Part shown: positions 54,835 to 64,000 of the stretch, one piece after another
How positions within the stretch are numbered: the first letter of the stretch is position 1
Layout: each line of letters opens with the position of its first letter
From: an uncultured Pelagibacteraceae bacterium
GTDB lineage: Bacteria > Pseudomonadota > Alphaproteobacteria > Pelagibacterales > Pelagibacteraceae
Direction: 5' to 3'
Length of the DNA: 64,000 nucleotides
Assembly (NCBI GenBank): GCA_902632315.1
Contig: CACPCD010000002.1
Location: 51,282-115,281 of the forward strand
Position numbers and translations under genes: made by a program
Notes under the pieces: model-generated
Told to the model about the DNA's origin: nothing
Database searches by the model: none
What the model saw: the letters and a program-made list of their open reading frames with translations, nothing else

Positions 54835-55914
54835 ATTTAAAATTTTCGCTAAAGTTTTTTGATCTAAAAGCATATCTCCACTTTCATGTTTAATTCTATC
54901 TAGATTAATTCTATTATATTCAAATCCTAAAATTTGTGAGAATCTTTTGCACTTGAAACTTAAATGATCAGAGGGAATTATTTCAAAGAGTTTCAATTTT
55001 TTATTTGAGAAGATTAAGTTTGAAAAAGCTGCTCCATGAGGTCCAATTATAACTTTTGCCTTATTAAATAGGTAAATTTGCTCAAAAAAACTAAGTTCAC
55101 TAACTCTATAACTTTTAAATCCTTTGTTTTCGAGTATGTCGATAATTTCTTTATTATTTATAAATTTGCAACGATTAAAATCAGAGTCTGATCTATCTAT
55201 GAAGATATATTCGCAACTCTCAAATTTTTTGTATTTATCAATAAATCTCTCACGAAGATATAAAACTATCCATTCTGGTATGTTATTAACTCCTTCCTGT
55301 ATTAAACCCTTTTTATACCAAGGATGCTCTAAAGCTAAAATATTTTTTGCTTTTATATGTCTATATCTATTGCTATCAATAATCTTTTTTGTATCAATAT
55401 TTAGCTCAGACAATATATCTGTCTGCCACTTTTTTTTACCTGGAAGGTAAAAATAGTCAATTTCATCATTTGAAATTAAACTATTTGCAAGGACTATTTT
55501 TGTTACTATATCAAATAGAAAATGGAAATAATTATTTCCACTCGCTCCTTGTACAAGTGATAAAATGTTTCCATTAAATTTTTTTAAAAGTCTAGGTGTA
55601 CCATTAGATAGAACTTTATTATAAGACTCATCTTTAAGGATACTATTTACTTGTTGAAAGGAAACATTCTGCACCAATTCATTATCTTGAATAATCGCAA
55701 CATGCTCAACAAGATCAGTGTAAATTCTTGCATTTGGCACGCTATATAACACCTCATTTAGATGATATCTATTTTTATAGTATATGCTCTCTATTTTAAA
55801 TTTTTTATATTTAAAAGATTTAAGTTTATTGAGTTTTATATGTCCATATAAAATTTCAAACAATCTTTGGAAAAATTTTTTAAACAAGCTTTGAAAAAAT
55901 TTTTTTAATTTCAT
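54826..55914 (-). CDS. Family 61 glycosyltransferase
   Basis: 362 residues. SLVQGASGNNYFHFLFDIV, the C-terminal VIIGPHGAAFSNLIFS and FEIIPSDHLSF match GT61 (DUF563). A basic amphipathic N-terminus KKFFQSLFKKFFQRLF comes from a 24-base tandem repeat and may touch the membrane. The substrate is unknown. It is the only island gene besides GT2 on the minus strand and ends the island. Confidence 0.85.
   Translation of the reverse strand: MKLKKFFQSLFKKFFQRLFEILYGHIKLNKLKSFKYKKFKIESIYYKNRYHLNEVLYSVPNARIYTDLVEHVAIIQDNELVQNVSFQQVNSILKDESYNKVLSNGTPRLLKKFNGNILSLVQGASGNNYFHFLFDIVTKIVLANSLISNDEIDYFYLPGKKKWQTDILSELNIDTKKIIDSNRYRHIKAKNILALEHPWYKKGLIQEGVNNIPEWIVLYLRERFIDKYKKFESCEYIFIDRSDSDFNRCKFINNKEIIDILENKGFKSYRVSELSFFEQIYLFNKAKVIIGPHGAAFSNLIFSNKKLKLFEIIPSDHLSFKCKRFSQILGFEYNRINLDRIKHESGDMLLDQKTLAKILNSV
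55858..55905. repeat. Two tandem 24-base repeats inside the GT61 start
   Basis: The copies 55858-55881 and 55882-55905 match at 22 of 24 positions and encode KKFFQSLF followed by KKFFQRLF. The repeat keeps the frame, so copy-number change would alter the N-terminal helix by eight residues per unit. Confidence 0.85.
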
Positions 55915-55964
55915 TTATTTATAAAATTTAATACTCTCGCACTTTATTTATATTCTTTATTTAT

Positions 55965-57968
55965 TTATTTTAAAGCAAAAGCAACTATCGCGTTTCCTTT
56001 ATCTACAAGATCAGGATATCCTTGCATTAATGTTCTTCCACCAGTAGCATGAGTAATTATATATTGTTTACCATTAGCGATATATGTTGTTGGAGGCGCC
56101 GAACCAATAAAAGGTAATTCATAAGAATACAGTTCGGAGCCATCAATTGAATTAAAGACATAAAGTCTTTTATCTAATGTGCCTGTTGCAATAAGGATGT
56201 CACCTTCTGTGCCTGTCACACCCCCAAAATTTTCTGTTCCTGTAATTTCAATACCTCTTTTTGATAAATATTCATATTCACCAAATGGAATTTGCCATAT
56301 TATTTTACCTGTATTTAAATTCAGCGATGTAAGAGTGCCCCAGGGAGGTTTAACAATAGGAAAACCTAAATCGTCAAGAGCTCTTTCAAAACTACTTATA
56401 TAAGAGGGAATTTCTGTATTTTCATCCTCGATTTGCTCGAGACTAGTTTGCCATGGAATATTATTACTAGTTACATACATAATTTGTTTAGTCTGATCAA
56501 CAGAAGCTCCCATCCATTCTGCACCTCCGTTAAAGTTATATTGTAAGTTTTTTCTATTTAATTCGTAAGTATTATAAAATCCAATCTTATGGTTTCCAAA
56601 TTTTGAGTAAATATCCTTTAATTTATCATTATCATATGACCAAAAATCTGTTTTAAAAAACTCATTATAACCAAATGGCTCGGGCAGTATAAGATCAGGT
56701 TGATAAGGGCTCGTTTTTTCCCCTTTTATTTTTGATGTTGGGACTTTTCTTAACCTAAATTCAAATATAGGTTTTCCTGTTATTCTGTCTAAAATAATAG
56801 TGTTTGCCCTTTTGGTAGGAGTTAGAACAACATCTATTAATTTATTATTTTTTTTCAATGAGGTCAGTATTGGAGGAGCTGGTAAATCTGAATTCCAAAT
56901 GTCATGAGAAGTCTCCTGGAAAGACCAAAGAACTTTTTTTTTTATTAAATCTATTGCTATTATACTATCCGAATAAGGGTTATTTCCTGGTCTCAAAGTT
57001 CCATCAAAATAAGAGTGAGGATTTCCTGTAGTTAAATATAACAAACCACGCTTGTTATCAATTGATATACCACCCCAAGGATTATAGCCATCATTAATAA
57101 ATTTTTTTCCTCCAATTCTTTTATCAATATCTTTTTTGTATTTTAATTTCCATTTTACTTCTCCATTATTTTTATCATATACCTCAACTGCATGGTCCCA
57201 GGTAACAATTATAATATTGTCTTTATAAATGACAGGGGTCATGACATTAAGTCCAGACCTTACTTGTCCCTTTTTTCCAAAATCATTGCAAGGTTTTCCG
57301 TTTGTTGAAAAAATACATACTAGTCTCTCTCTGTTAGAAAAATACAATTTTGATTTTTGACCTTCATCTCTGTGATACAATAAACCTCTTCTAGCTACGA
57401 AATAACCATATTGATCAGACTTCCATATTATTTTTCCATTCTCACCATTTATTGCTGCGATATAACCCCCAGCAATAGGTGTATAAATAATCCCTTCCAC
57501 TACAATAGGATTGGCTTGAATGTCATCAGCAAATCCTTCGTGTTCAAAAGTCCACGCGACTTCCAAGTTTTTTGCGTTTTCTTTATTTATTTTAGTAAGT
57601 GAGGAAAATCTATTTGATGAGTTATTTCCATGACTTCTCAACCAATTTACCCCGGTGTTAGAAATAGGAAATTTTGTTTCAGTATAATTATTTTCAGCCT
57701 CAATTAATTTATACTTATCCAAAGAGGTTCTTTTTGATTTATCCTCTATGTTCCAATAATTTTTATGTTTTTCGTATTTATCATAAAGAAATTTTTCATA
57801 TTTAAGATTAATATAGTTATGTATCTTTTTTATAATATTACTATTTAGATTATCATAGCTGTAAGTTATGCTACTTTGATTTACAAACGAAGTATCTATT
57901 TTTTTATAATCTTTCCATACCCATGCAAATAATAAGAAAATAGAAATCAGAATAATTTTTCTATACAT
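55965..57968 (-). CDS. gcd: PQQ-dependent dehydrogenase (quinoprotein glucose dehydrogenase-like)
   Basis: 667 residues. One N-terminal hydrophobic helix (about 3-17) is a signal or anchor. The rest is an eight-bladed PQQ propeller beginning near NWLRSHGNNSSNRFSSLTKI and ending with the DKRLYVFNSIDGSELYSYELP and HATGGRTLMQ blades. NLEVAWTF, GGISIDNKRG and SHDIWNSDLP are typical of the glucose/shikimate dehydrogenase group. It would oxidise a sugar or polyol in the periplasm and pass electrons to quinone. It lacks the five-helix membrane domain of E. coli Gcd. No PQQ synthesis gene is in the window. Confidence 0.85.
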   Translation of the reverse strand: MYRKIILISIFLLFAWVWKDYKKIDTSFVNQSSITYSYDNLNSNIIKKIHNYINLKYEKFLYDKYEKHKNYWNIEDKSKRTSLDKYKLIEAENNYTETKFPISNTGVNWLRSHGNNSSNRFSSLTKINKENAKNLEVAWTFEHEGFADDIQANPIVVEGIIYTPIAGGYIAAINGENGKIIWKSDQYGYFVARRGLLYHRDEGQKSKLYFSNRERLVCIFSTNGKPCNDFGKKGQVRSGLNVMTPVIYKDNIIIVTWDHAVEVYDKNNGEVKWKLKYKKDIDKRIGGKKFINDGYNPWGGISIDNKRGLLYLTTGNPHSYFDGTLRPGNNPYSDSIIAIDLIKKKVLWSFQETSHDIWNSDLPAPPILTSLKKNNKLIDVVLTPTKRANTIILDRITGKPIFEFRLRKVPTSKIKGEKTSPYQPDLILPEPFGYNEFFKTDFWSYDNDKLKDIYSKFGNHKIGFYNTYELNRKNLQYNFNGGAEWMGASVDQTKQIMYVTSNNIPWQTSLEQIEDENTEIPSYISSFERALDDLGFPIVKPPWGTLTSLNLNTGKIIWQIPFGEYEYLSKRGIEITGTENFGGVTGTEGDILIATGTLDKRLYVFNSIDGSELYSYELPFIGSAPPTTYIANGKQYIITHATGGRTLMQGYPDLVDKGNAIVAFALK

Positions 57969-57984
57969 ATTTGAATTATCCTAG

Positions 57985-59790
57985 TTATTCTTTGTTTATT
58001 TTCAATACGCCAATGAATGCCTCTTGAGGTATTTCTACATTACCAAATTGCTTTGATTTTGCTTTACCTTTTTTTTGTTTATCTAATAATTTTCGCTTCC
58101 TATCCCTGGCTCCACCACCATGGATTTTTGTTAGAACATCTTTTTTAAAACCTTTAATAGTCTCTCTTGCAATAATCTTTCCCCCTATAGCAGCCTGGAC
58201 AGGTATCATAAAATTATGTCTAGGTATAAGATCTTTTAATTTCTCACAAACTTCTCTACCAATAGATTGTGCAAAATCTTTATGAACCATCATTGCTAAC
58301 GCATCTACTGGCTCTGAATTTACAAGAATTCCCATCTTTACAAGGTCACCTTCTTTATGACCAATAATTTCATAATCAAAACTTGCATATCCACTCGTCA
58401 TCGATTTTAGTCTATCATTAAAATCAAAAATCACTTCATTAAGTGGAATTTCGTAATTTATTACAGCCCTACTACCTGAATAACTTAAATTTGTTTGCAC
58501 ACCCCTTTTGTTTTGACATAGTTTCATTATAGAGCCTAAATACTGATCTGGAGTAATAATTGTTGCTTTTATCCAGGGCTCTTCAATTAATTTAATGGAG
58601 GTTGGATCTGGCAGGTTTGATGGGTTTTGTAAATTTTTAATTTCTCCATTATTCAGGTGAACTTTATAAACGACACCCGGTGTAGTAGTTAATAAATTTA
58701 TATCAAATTCTCTTTCTAATCTCTCTGTTACTATTTCTAAGTGTAATAAACCCAAAAATCCACATCTAAAACCTAATCCTAATGCGGATGAGGTTTCAGC
58801 CTCGTAAGTAAAACTAGCATCATTTAATTTTAATTTTGCTAATCCATCTTTTAATTTTTGGTATTCTGAACTATCAACGGGGAAGAGGCCACAAAACACT
58901 ACTGGTTTACTTGGTTTAAACCCTGGTAGTGCGTTATTTAATGGATCAGATGCATCACAAATTGTATCTCCAACTTTAGTGTCTGAAAGTTCTTTGATTC
59001 CAGTTGTAATGAAACCAATTTCTCCTGCGTTAAGATATTCTACATCTTCTGGTTTTGGCGTAAACACTCCAACCTTTTCAACAAAATACTCTTTGTCATT
59101 TGACATCATCTTTATTTTCATATTCTTTTTAAGTTTTCCATCAATAATTCTTACCAGTATTACAACTCCTAAATATGTGTCATACCAACTATCAACTAGT
59201 AAACATTTGAGCTTTTTATCTATTTCTCCTTTGGGACTTGGCAGTATTTCAATAATTTTTTCTAATATTTCATCAATTCCTTCACCAGTCTTACCAGAGC
59301 AAGGGATAGAATTTTTTGTATCAATACCTATCACATCCTCAATTTGTTTATTTGATTTCTCTAAATCTGATGCTGGTAAATCAATTTTATTTAGAACAGG
59401 TATGACCTCGTGATTAGAATCTAAAGCCTGATAAACATTTGCCAAAGTTTGTGCTTCAACTCCTTGGGTACTATCAACAATTAGAATTGAGCCTTCACAT
59501 GCATATAACGATCTACTTACCTCATAACTAAAATCTACATGCCCAGGAGTATCTATGATATTTAATGTATATTCTTTACCGGATTTTGACTTGTAATTTA
59601 ATTTAACAGTTTGAGCTTTAATTGTTATACCTCTTTCTCTTTCAATATCCATTGAGTCAAGAACCTGTGCTTTCATTTCTCTATCACTTAATCCCCCACA
59701 TTTATGTATTATACGATCAGCTATCGTAGATTTTCCATGGTCAATGTGAGCTATAATTGCGAAATTTCTTATATTTTCAATAGCGCTCAT
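57985..59790 (-). CDS. lepA: Elongation factor 4 (LepA)
   Basis: 601 residues, usual length. GTPase motifs AHIDHGKST at 14-22, DTPGHVDF and NKIDLP are followed by EF-G-like domains and the LepA C-terminal domain with [27 protein letters not shown] split across the tail. It acts on stalled or misplaced ribosomes. It starts 6 bases after pheT. Confidence 0.96.
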   Translation of the reverse strand: MSAIENIRNFAIIAHIDHGKSTIADRIIHKCGGLSDREMKAQVLDSMDIERERGITIKAQTVKLNYKSKSGKEYTLNIIDTPGHVDFSYEVSRSLYACEGSILIVDSTQGVEAQTLANVYQALDSNHEVIPVLNKIDLPASDLEKSNKQIEDVIGIDTKNSIPCSGKTGEGIDEILEKIIEILPSPKGEIDKKLKCLLVDSWYDTYLGVVILVRIIDGKLKKNMKIKMMSNDKEYFVEKVGVFTPKPEDVEYLNAGEIGFITTGIKELSDTKVGDTICDASDPLNNALPGFKPSKPVVFCGLFPVDSSEYQKLKDGLAKLKLNDASFTYEAETSSALGLGFRCGFLGLLHLEIVTERLEREFDINLLTTTPGVVYKVHLNNGEIKNLQNPSNLPDPTSIKLIEEPWIKATIITPDQYLGSIMKLCQNKRGVQTNLSYSGSRAVINYEIPLNEVIFDFNDRLKSMTSGYASFDYEIIGHKEGDLVKMGILVNSEPVDALAMMVHKDFAQSIGREVCEKLKDLIPRHNFMIPVQAAIGGKIIARETIKGFKKDVLTKIHGGGARDRKRKLLDKQKKGKAKSKQFGNVEIPQEAFIGVLKINKE

Positions 59791-59796
59791 ACCTTT

Positions 59797-62202
59797 TTAG
59801 GATCTTATTTTAGCACCAGTTTTATTTTCAACTGCTTCAATGATCAAATTATTAATATTTTCTAAATCATTTTCATTTAAAGTTTTTTCATTTGATTGTA
59901 TTGTTACACTTATTGCTACTGATTTTTGATTTTCAGGAATGTTTTGACCTTCATAAACATCAAAAACTTTTATGTTGCTGATTAAATTTTTATTAGTACT
60001 TGAAATAGCATTTACTAAATCTTGTGCCTTAACATCCTTATTTACAGTGAAAGCAAAATCTCTCTCTGACTTCTGAAAATCTGAAACATTAAATTTTATT
60101 TTTTGATTTTTGAGATTTTTATTAGATATTTTTAAATTATCCAAAAAAATCTCAAATCCTAATAAAGATTCTGCTTTAATATCAATCTTTTTTAATATAT
60201 TTGGATGAATTTCACCAAAGAAAGCTGCTGCTTGACTTTCGTTCTTATTTAAAAATAGTCTTCCTGATTTTCCTGGATGGTAATAATTAGGTGTCTCATT
60301 ATCTACGAAAAATTCATCATAATTATAGCCTGCTTCAACTAAAGTTTGAACCACATCTCTTTTTATATCAAAAACGTCTACGTCTCTCTCTTTTTCAATC
60401 CAAGACAACCTAGATTTTTTACCAGAGGACAAACCACAAACTACTGTATTTTGTTCTCCCGGGTTCTTACCAGTAAAAACAGGTCCAATTTCAAAAATTG
60501 ATAAATCTTTAAAACCTCTGTCTAAATTTTTACTCATATGCATAATTAAATTTGAAAATATCGAGTTCCTTAAAACTCCTAAATCTGAACTTATTGGATT
60601 TATTATTTCAATATTTTTGTTTTCACCTTGAAAGTGCATATTGTAATTTGCATCTGTGAAGGACCACGTAATTGCTTCTAAATAACCCTTCGATGCAACA
60701 GCTCTCTGTAAAAAATGAAATAACTTTTGAGATTGATTTAAAGTAGATTTATTTCTTTCTTTAATTGGATTAGTGATTTTTATTTTATCGTAACCACTCA
60801 TTCTTACTAATTCTTCAACAATATCTATTTCTTGCGAAATATCGGGTCTCCAAGTTGGAACCGTTAACTTTAAATGTTTTTTTTCTTTTTTACATTTAAA
60901 ACCTAGATTTTCTAAAATTTTGATCATTTCACTCACAGAAATTTTGTATCCAGATACACTCTCGAATAAATTGGTATCAAATTTAATAACTTTTGTTTTG
61001 TGGGTTCCAACTTTTTGAATATCTATTTTACTAATTTCACCTCCACAAATTTCTTTGATCAATAAAGCAGCTTTATGTAGGCCATCTTCAATTGATAATG
61101 GATCAATTCCTCTTTCAAACCTAAATTTTGCATCAGTATCAAGGTTCAATTTTTTTGCAGTATTTCTAACTGATGATGGATCAAAATAAGCTGACTCTAA
61201 AAGAATATTTTTGGTATTTAATTCTGTTCCAGATCTAGTTCCTCCAATAATTCCACCTAGTCCTAGGACTCCTTTGTAATCACTTATGACACACATTCCC
61301 TTTTCTAATTTGTAATTTTTATTATCTAGGGCTACGAATTCCTCACCAGAATTAGAGTTTCGAACGATTATACCTTTTTCAATTTTGTCTGCGTCATATG
61401 CATGAAGTGGACGATTTATATCAAGCATCACGTAATTTGTAATATCAACTATTGCAGAAATTGGTTTTTGACCAACTGAACTCAATTTATTCTTTAACCA
61501 TTTAGGACTTTCTGTGTTTTTCACATTAGTAATTAAACAGCTTCCAAAAGTGCTACATCCTTGATTTTTTTCTTTATTGATTTTAACTTTTAATGTTTGT
61601 TTTATTTTTGATTTAATTTTTTTTTCTTTAAGTTCCAATAATTTTCCAAAACCTGACGCAGCGAGATCTCTGGCTATTCCTCTAATACCAAGACAGTCTG
61701 GCCTATTAGGTGTTATTGATAAATCGATAAGATTAGATTTTGATTTTGAAAAAAAACTCTTACCAATTTTTTTTTCATATTTAGATGATAATTCAGTTAT
61801 TCCATCACTTTCATCAGATAAATTTAACTCAGACTCTGAACAGAGCATACCATGAGAAGTAACACCTCTGATTTTAGCTGTTACTAATTTTATTTTAGTT
61901 TTAGGAATAGTTGCACCCGGAGGTGCATATATGGTTATTAATCCCTCTTTTGCATTTGAGGCTCCACAAACAACTTTTTTAAGTTCTCTCTCTCCAACAT
62001 TAACATCACAAACCTTAAGCCGATCTGCATTTGGATGTTTTTCAGTTTTAATAATTTTTGCTATCTTAAATAATTCATTTTCAGCAAAAAGACTTTCAAC
62101 ACTTTCTACTTCCAGGCCTATATTGGTAAGTTGTTCTAGAAGATTTTTTTCTTTAAAGTTAGTCTTTAAATGATCCTGAAGCCAATCAAATGTGATTTTC
62201 AT
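59797..62202 (-). CDS. pheT: Phenylalanyl-tRNA synthetase beta subunit
   Basis: 801 residues. An N-terminal tRNA-binding OB domain (about residues 38-150; [17 protein letters not shown]), the B3/B4 editing region, the B5 DNA-binding-like part and the C-terminal FDX-ACB domain ([16 protein letters not shown]) are recognisable. With PheS it forms an alpha2-beta2 enzyme. It overlaps pheS by 4 bases. Confidence 0.95.
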   Translation of the reverse strand: MKITFDWLQDHLKTNFKEKNLLEQLTNIGLEVESVESLFAENELFKIAKIIKTEKHPNADRLKVCDVNVGERELKKVVCGASNAKEGLITIYAPPGATIPKTKIKLVTAKIRGVTSHGMLCSESELNLSDESDGITELSSKYEKKIGKSFFSKSKSNLIDLSITPNRPDCLGIRGIARDLAASGFGKLLELKEKKIKSKIKQTLKVKINKEKNQGCSTFGSCLITNVKNTESPKWLKNKLSSVGQKPISAIVDITNYVMLDINRPLHAYDADKIEKGIIVRNSNSGEEFVALDNKNYKLEKGMCVISDYKGVLGLGGIIGGTRSGTELNTKNILLESAYFDPSSVRNTAKKLNLDTDAKFRFERGIDPLSIEDGLHKAALLIKEICGGEISKIDIQKVGTHKTKVIKFDTNLFESVSGYKISVSEMIKILENLGFKCKKEKKHLKLTVPTWRPDISQEIDIVEELVRMSGYDKIKITNPIKERNKSTLNQSQKLFHFLQRAVASKGYLEAITWSFTDANYNMHFQGENKNIEIINPISSDLGVLRNSIFSNLIMHMSKNLDRGFKDLSIFEIGPVFTGKNPGEQNTVVCGLSSGKKSRLSWIEKERDVDVFDIKRDVVQTLVEAGYNYDEFFVDNETPNYYHPGKSGRLFLNKNESQAAAFFGEIHPNILKKIDIKAESLLGFEIFLDNLKISNKNLKNQKIKFNVSDFQKSERDFAFTVNKDVKAQDLVNAISSTNKNLISNIKVFDVYEGQNIPENQKSVAISVTIQSNEKTLNENDLENINNLIIEAVENKTGAKIRS

Positions 62203-63266
62203 CTACTAAGACCTCTATAATTTGTTGGAACATCTAAAGGGTCAAATCCAAAATGATTTAACCATCTAAAATCACAATCAAAAAATGCTCTTAAGTCATG
62301 AATACCGTATTTGAGCATAGCTAATCTATCGATCCCTATACCAAATGCATATCCCTGAAATTTTGATGGATCAATTTTCACATTTTTTAAAACATTTGGA
62401 TGAACCATTCCACATCCTAAAATTTCAAGCCATTGATTCCCCTCTCCAATGACAATCTTTCCATCTTTCATTTCGTATCCTATATCAACTTCAGCAGACG
62501 GCTCGGTAAAAGGGAAATGACTTGGTCTAAATCTCATCTTAATTTTATTTACTTCAAAAAATTCTTTAATAAAATAATTTAAACATCCTTTTAAATGACC
62601 CATGTTAATATTTTTATCTATGTGAAGTCCCTCAACCTGATGAAACATAGGTGAATGGGTCTGATCACTATCAGATCTGTAAGTTCTCCCAGGTGCAATT
62701 ATTTTAAAAGGTGGTTTATCTTTTAACATAGTTCTTATTTGAACTGGCGAGGTATGTGTTCGTAATAATTTTTCTTTTTTCTTATCTAAGTAAAATGTAT
62801 CATGCATATCTCTTGCTGGATGATTATCAGGAGTATTAAGAGCTGTAAAATTGTTGTATTCGTTTTCAACATCTGGCCCTTCCTCTACACTAAAGCCTAT
62901 TTCTGAAAAAATAGATGATATTTCATCAATCGTTTGGGATACAGGATGAATTTTTCCTCTTACAAAACTTCTTTCTGGTAAAGTTACATCAATTTTTTCC
63001 TTCTCCAGTTTTTCGTTAATTTCTGAATTTTTAATTCTATTTATTTTTGTGTCTATTAGTTCAAGAAGTTCATCCTTAATAATATTTAAATCAGATGCAA
63101 ATTTTTTTCTTTCTTCCTCATTAATTGAACCTATTTTTTTGAATTGGGAAGAGATTAAACCGTTTTTTCCAAATAATTTAGATTTTATTTCATTAATTTC
63201 ATTAAAATTTAAATTCTCATTGAGCTTTAAAAGAAACTCATCTTTTATTTTTTTTAGATCTGACAT
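62199..63266 (-). CDS. pheS: Phenylalanyl-tRNA synthetase alpha subunit
   Basis: 355 residues. An N-terminal coiled coil binds tRNA. The class II core has [36 protein letters not shown] (split by the catalytic Arg) and [16 protein letters not shown] as motif 3. It charges tRNA-Phe, whose gene is at 24933. rplT lies 43 bases upstream in the infC-rpmI-rplT-pheS-pheT order. Confidence 0.95.
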   Translation of the reverse strand: MSDLKKIKDEFLLKLNENLNFNEINEIKSKLFGKNGLISSQFKKIGSINEEERKKFASDLNIIKDELLELIDTKINRIKNSEINEKLEKEKIDVTLPERSFVRGKIHPVSQTIDEISSIFSEIGFSVEEGPDVENEYNNFTALNTPDNHPARDMHDTFYLDKKKEKLLRTHTSPVQIRTMLKDKPPFKIIAPGRTYRSDSDQTHSPMFHQVEGLHIDKNINMGHLKGCLNYFIKEFFEVNKIKMRFRPSHFPFTEPSAEVDIGYEMKDGKIVIGEGNQWLEILGCGMVHPNVLKNVKIDPSKFQGYAFGIGIDRLAMLKYGIHDLRAFFDCDFRWLNHFGFDPLDVPTNYRGLSR

Positions 63267-63309
63267 TTATACAGATTATTTCTTCAGCAAAATAAAACAA
63301 TAGTGAAGA

Positions 63310-63666
63310 TTAATTTAAAGCAGATTGTGCTTTTTGAACAATAGTTTTAAAGGCTTCTGGGCTATCATAGGCTATCTCAGCTAGAATTTTTCTGTCTATT
63401 TTAATTCCACATTTATTTAAACCATTAATAAACTTTGAATAAGTTAAGCCTTCAGCCCTTACACCTGCGTTGATTCTTTGTATCCAAAGTGACTTGAAAT
63501 CTCTTTTTTTATTTCTACGATCTCTATAAGCGTATTGCATGGCTTTCTCCATTGCTTGCCTTGCAACTCTTATAGTATTTTTTCTTCTACCCCATTGACC
63601 TTTAACGGATTTTAGAACCTTTTTGTGTTTTGCTCTACTAGTTACACCTCTTTTAACTCTTGCCAT
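63310..63666 (-). CDS. rplT: 50S ribosomal protein L20
   Basis: 118 residues, highly basic, with [36 protein letters not shown]-like [16 protein letters not shown] and [18 protein letters not shown]. It binds 23S rRNA early in assembly and can repress its own operon in some bacteria. It follows rpmI by 1 base. Confidence 0.97.
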   Translation of the reverse strand: MARVKRGVTSRAKHKKVLKSVKGQWGRRKNTIRVARQAMEKAMQYAYRDRRNKKRDFKSLWIQRINAGVRAEGLTYSKFINGLNKCGIKIDRKILAEIAYDSPEAFKTIVQKAQSALN

Positions 63667-63667
63667 T

Positions 63668-63874
63668 TTATCCTCTTAAGCTGTAAGGCATATAAGACTT
63701 TACGATTTTTCCATCTTGTTTTGAAAGGGTAGTCGTACCTCGTAATTTTCTTATTTGCGAATTTGTTCTCTTTATCATGCCATGTCTTTTACCTGCTTGA
63801 GCGGTTATTACTTTCCCCCTTGCAGAGATTTTAAATCTTTTTTTTGCTGAGCTTTTTGTTTTTAATTTTGGCAT
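63668..63874 (-). CDS. rpmI: 50S ribosomal protein L35
   Basis: 68 residues: [20 protein letters not shown] and [16 protein letters not shown], with a short C-terminal tail [15 protein letters not shown]. It pairs with L20 in the large subunit. infC lies 49 bases upstream on the same strand. Confidence 0.96.
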   Translation of the reverse strand: MPKLKTKSSAKKRFKISARGKVITAQAGKRHGMIKRTNSQIRKLRGTTTLSKQDGKIVKSYMPYSLRG

Positions 63875-63923
63875 ATTTGTGCGAGGTTATACAAAGAATG
63901 CCTTAGATTTACAACCTATATAT

Positions 63924-64000
63924 TTATAATGGCTGAATCACCATAATCATTTGTTTTCCATCAAATTTTGGATGTAGTTCTACTTTACCTATATCTTTCA
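63924..64000 (-). CDS. infC: Translation initiation factor IF-3, C-terminal end (cut by window edge)
   Basis: The last 25 codons read KDIGKVELHPKFDGKQMIMV followed by IQPL and a TAA at 63924-63926, the usual IF-3 ending. Position before rpmI-rplT confirms it. The rest of the gene, including its start (often AUU), lies outside the window. Confidence 0.9.
   Translation of the reverse strand, partial: KDIGKVELHPKFDGKQMIMVIQPL

Noticed and set aside
55858-55905. Tandem repeats as a CRISPR or satellite array
   Set aside because: Only two adjacent copies with no spacer, in frame within a gene.

Overview
The window is strongly A+T-rich chromosomal DNA from an alphaproteobacterium. It most likely belongs to the SAR11 clade (Pelagibacterales). 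Evidence: genes are packed with very short or negative spacing; alphaproteobacterial signature genes are present (GcrA, DUF2948 between murA and hisD, the BolA-DnaJ-CobS-CobT block, RegB, HisZ beside HisG); the tRNA-His lacks the G-1/C73 identity pair, as is known in alphaproteobacteria; and widely conserved gene neighbourhoods have been pruned. No phage, insertion sequence, integrase or CRISPR array was seen. The species call is inference from gene content; no database was searched.

Layout. 1-5.5 kb: end of pheA, kdsB, a membrane-anchored cytochrome c, argF-argD, gcrA, and an NDUFA9-like dehydrogenase. 5.5-9.8 kb: an envelope run of RNase D-like exonuclease, kdsD, lptC, lptB and aroA, closed by a terminator whose stem overlaps the aroA stop. 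9.9-17.4 kb: rpsA, ihfB, pyrF, trpF, trpB, trpA, accD and folC, most of them touching or overlapping. 17.4-21 kb, minus strand: rmuC, an MGME1-like nuclease, exonuclease I and thioredoxin. 21.2-24.4 kb: tRNA-His, hisS, hisZ and hisG. 24.6-29.0 kb, minus strand: two tiny unknown genes, dcd, murA, DUF2948, hisD, infA, tRNA-Phe and cspA, ending in a clear terminator. 29.1-37.4 kb: an atypical tRNA-Thr, a TVP38-type membrane protein, rpmH-rnpA-yidD-yidC-argB, a nucleotidase, dapD, a frameshifted dapE, a histone-deacetylase-like hydrolase and a SET-domain protein. 37.4-43.4 kb: truA, fmt, def, two unknown envelope genes, aroK, aroB and bolA. 43.5-50.3 kb: DnaJ-like, cobS, cobT, regB, gyrB and tRNA-Ser. 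50.3-55.9 kb: a surface-polysaccharide island (GT2, epimerase, a PMP-type sugar dehydratase, GT17, methyltransferase, GT61). 56-64 kb: a PQQ dehydrogenase, then lepA and the infC-rpmI-rplT-pheS-pheT operon.

How the genes fit together. Most are housekeeping genes for translation, amino-acid synthesis (Arg, Trp, His, Lys, shikimate), nucleotides, the LPS core (Kdo supply, LPS export) and peptidoglycan precursors. The less ordinary parts are the three-gene DNA-processing module (rmuC, MGME1-like, sbcB) where other alphaproteobacteria often carry addAB; the adjacent deacetylase-like and SET genes; the broken dapE reading frame; the tRNA-His placed five bases before hisS; the noncanonical T-loop of tRNA-Thr; a divergent TrpB; CobS/CobT with no cobalamin genes in view; and the sugar island beside tRNA-Ser. 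No wholly new multi-gene system could be demonstrated from sequence alone; the nuclease module and the deacetylase/SET pair are the best candidates for follow-up. No gene-free stretch exceeds about 300 bases; the longest, near 20.96-21.1 kb and 24.43-24.64 kb, are described below.
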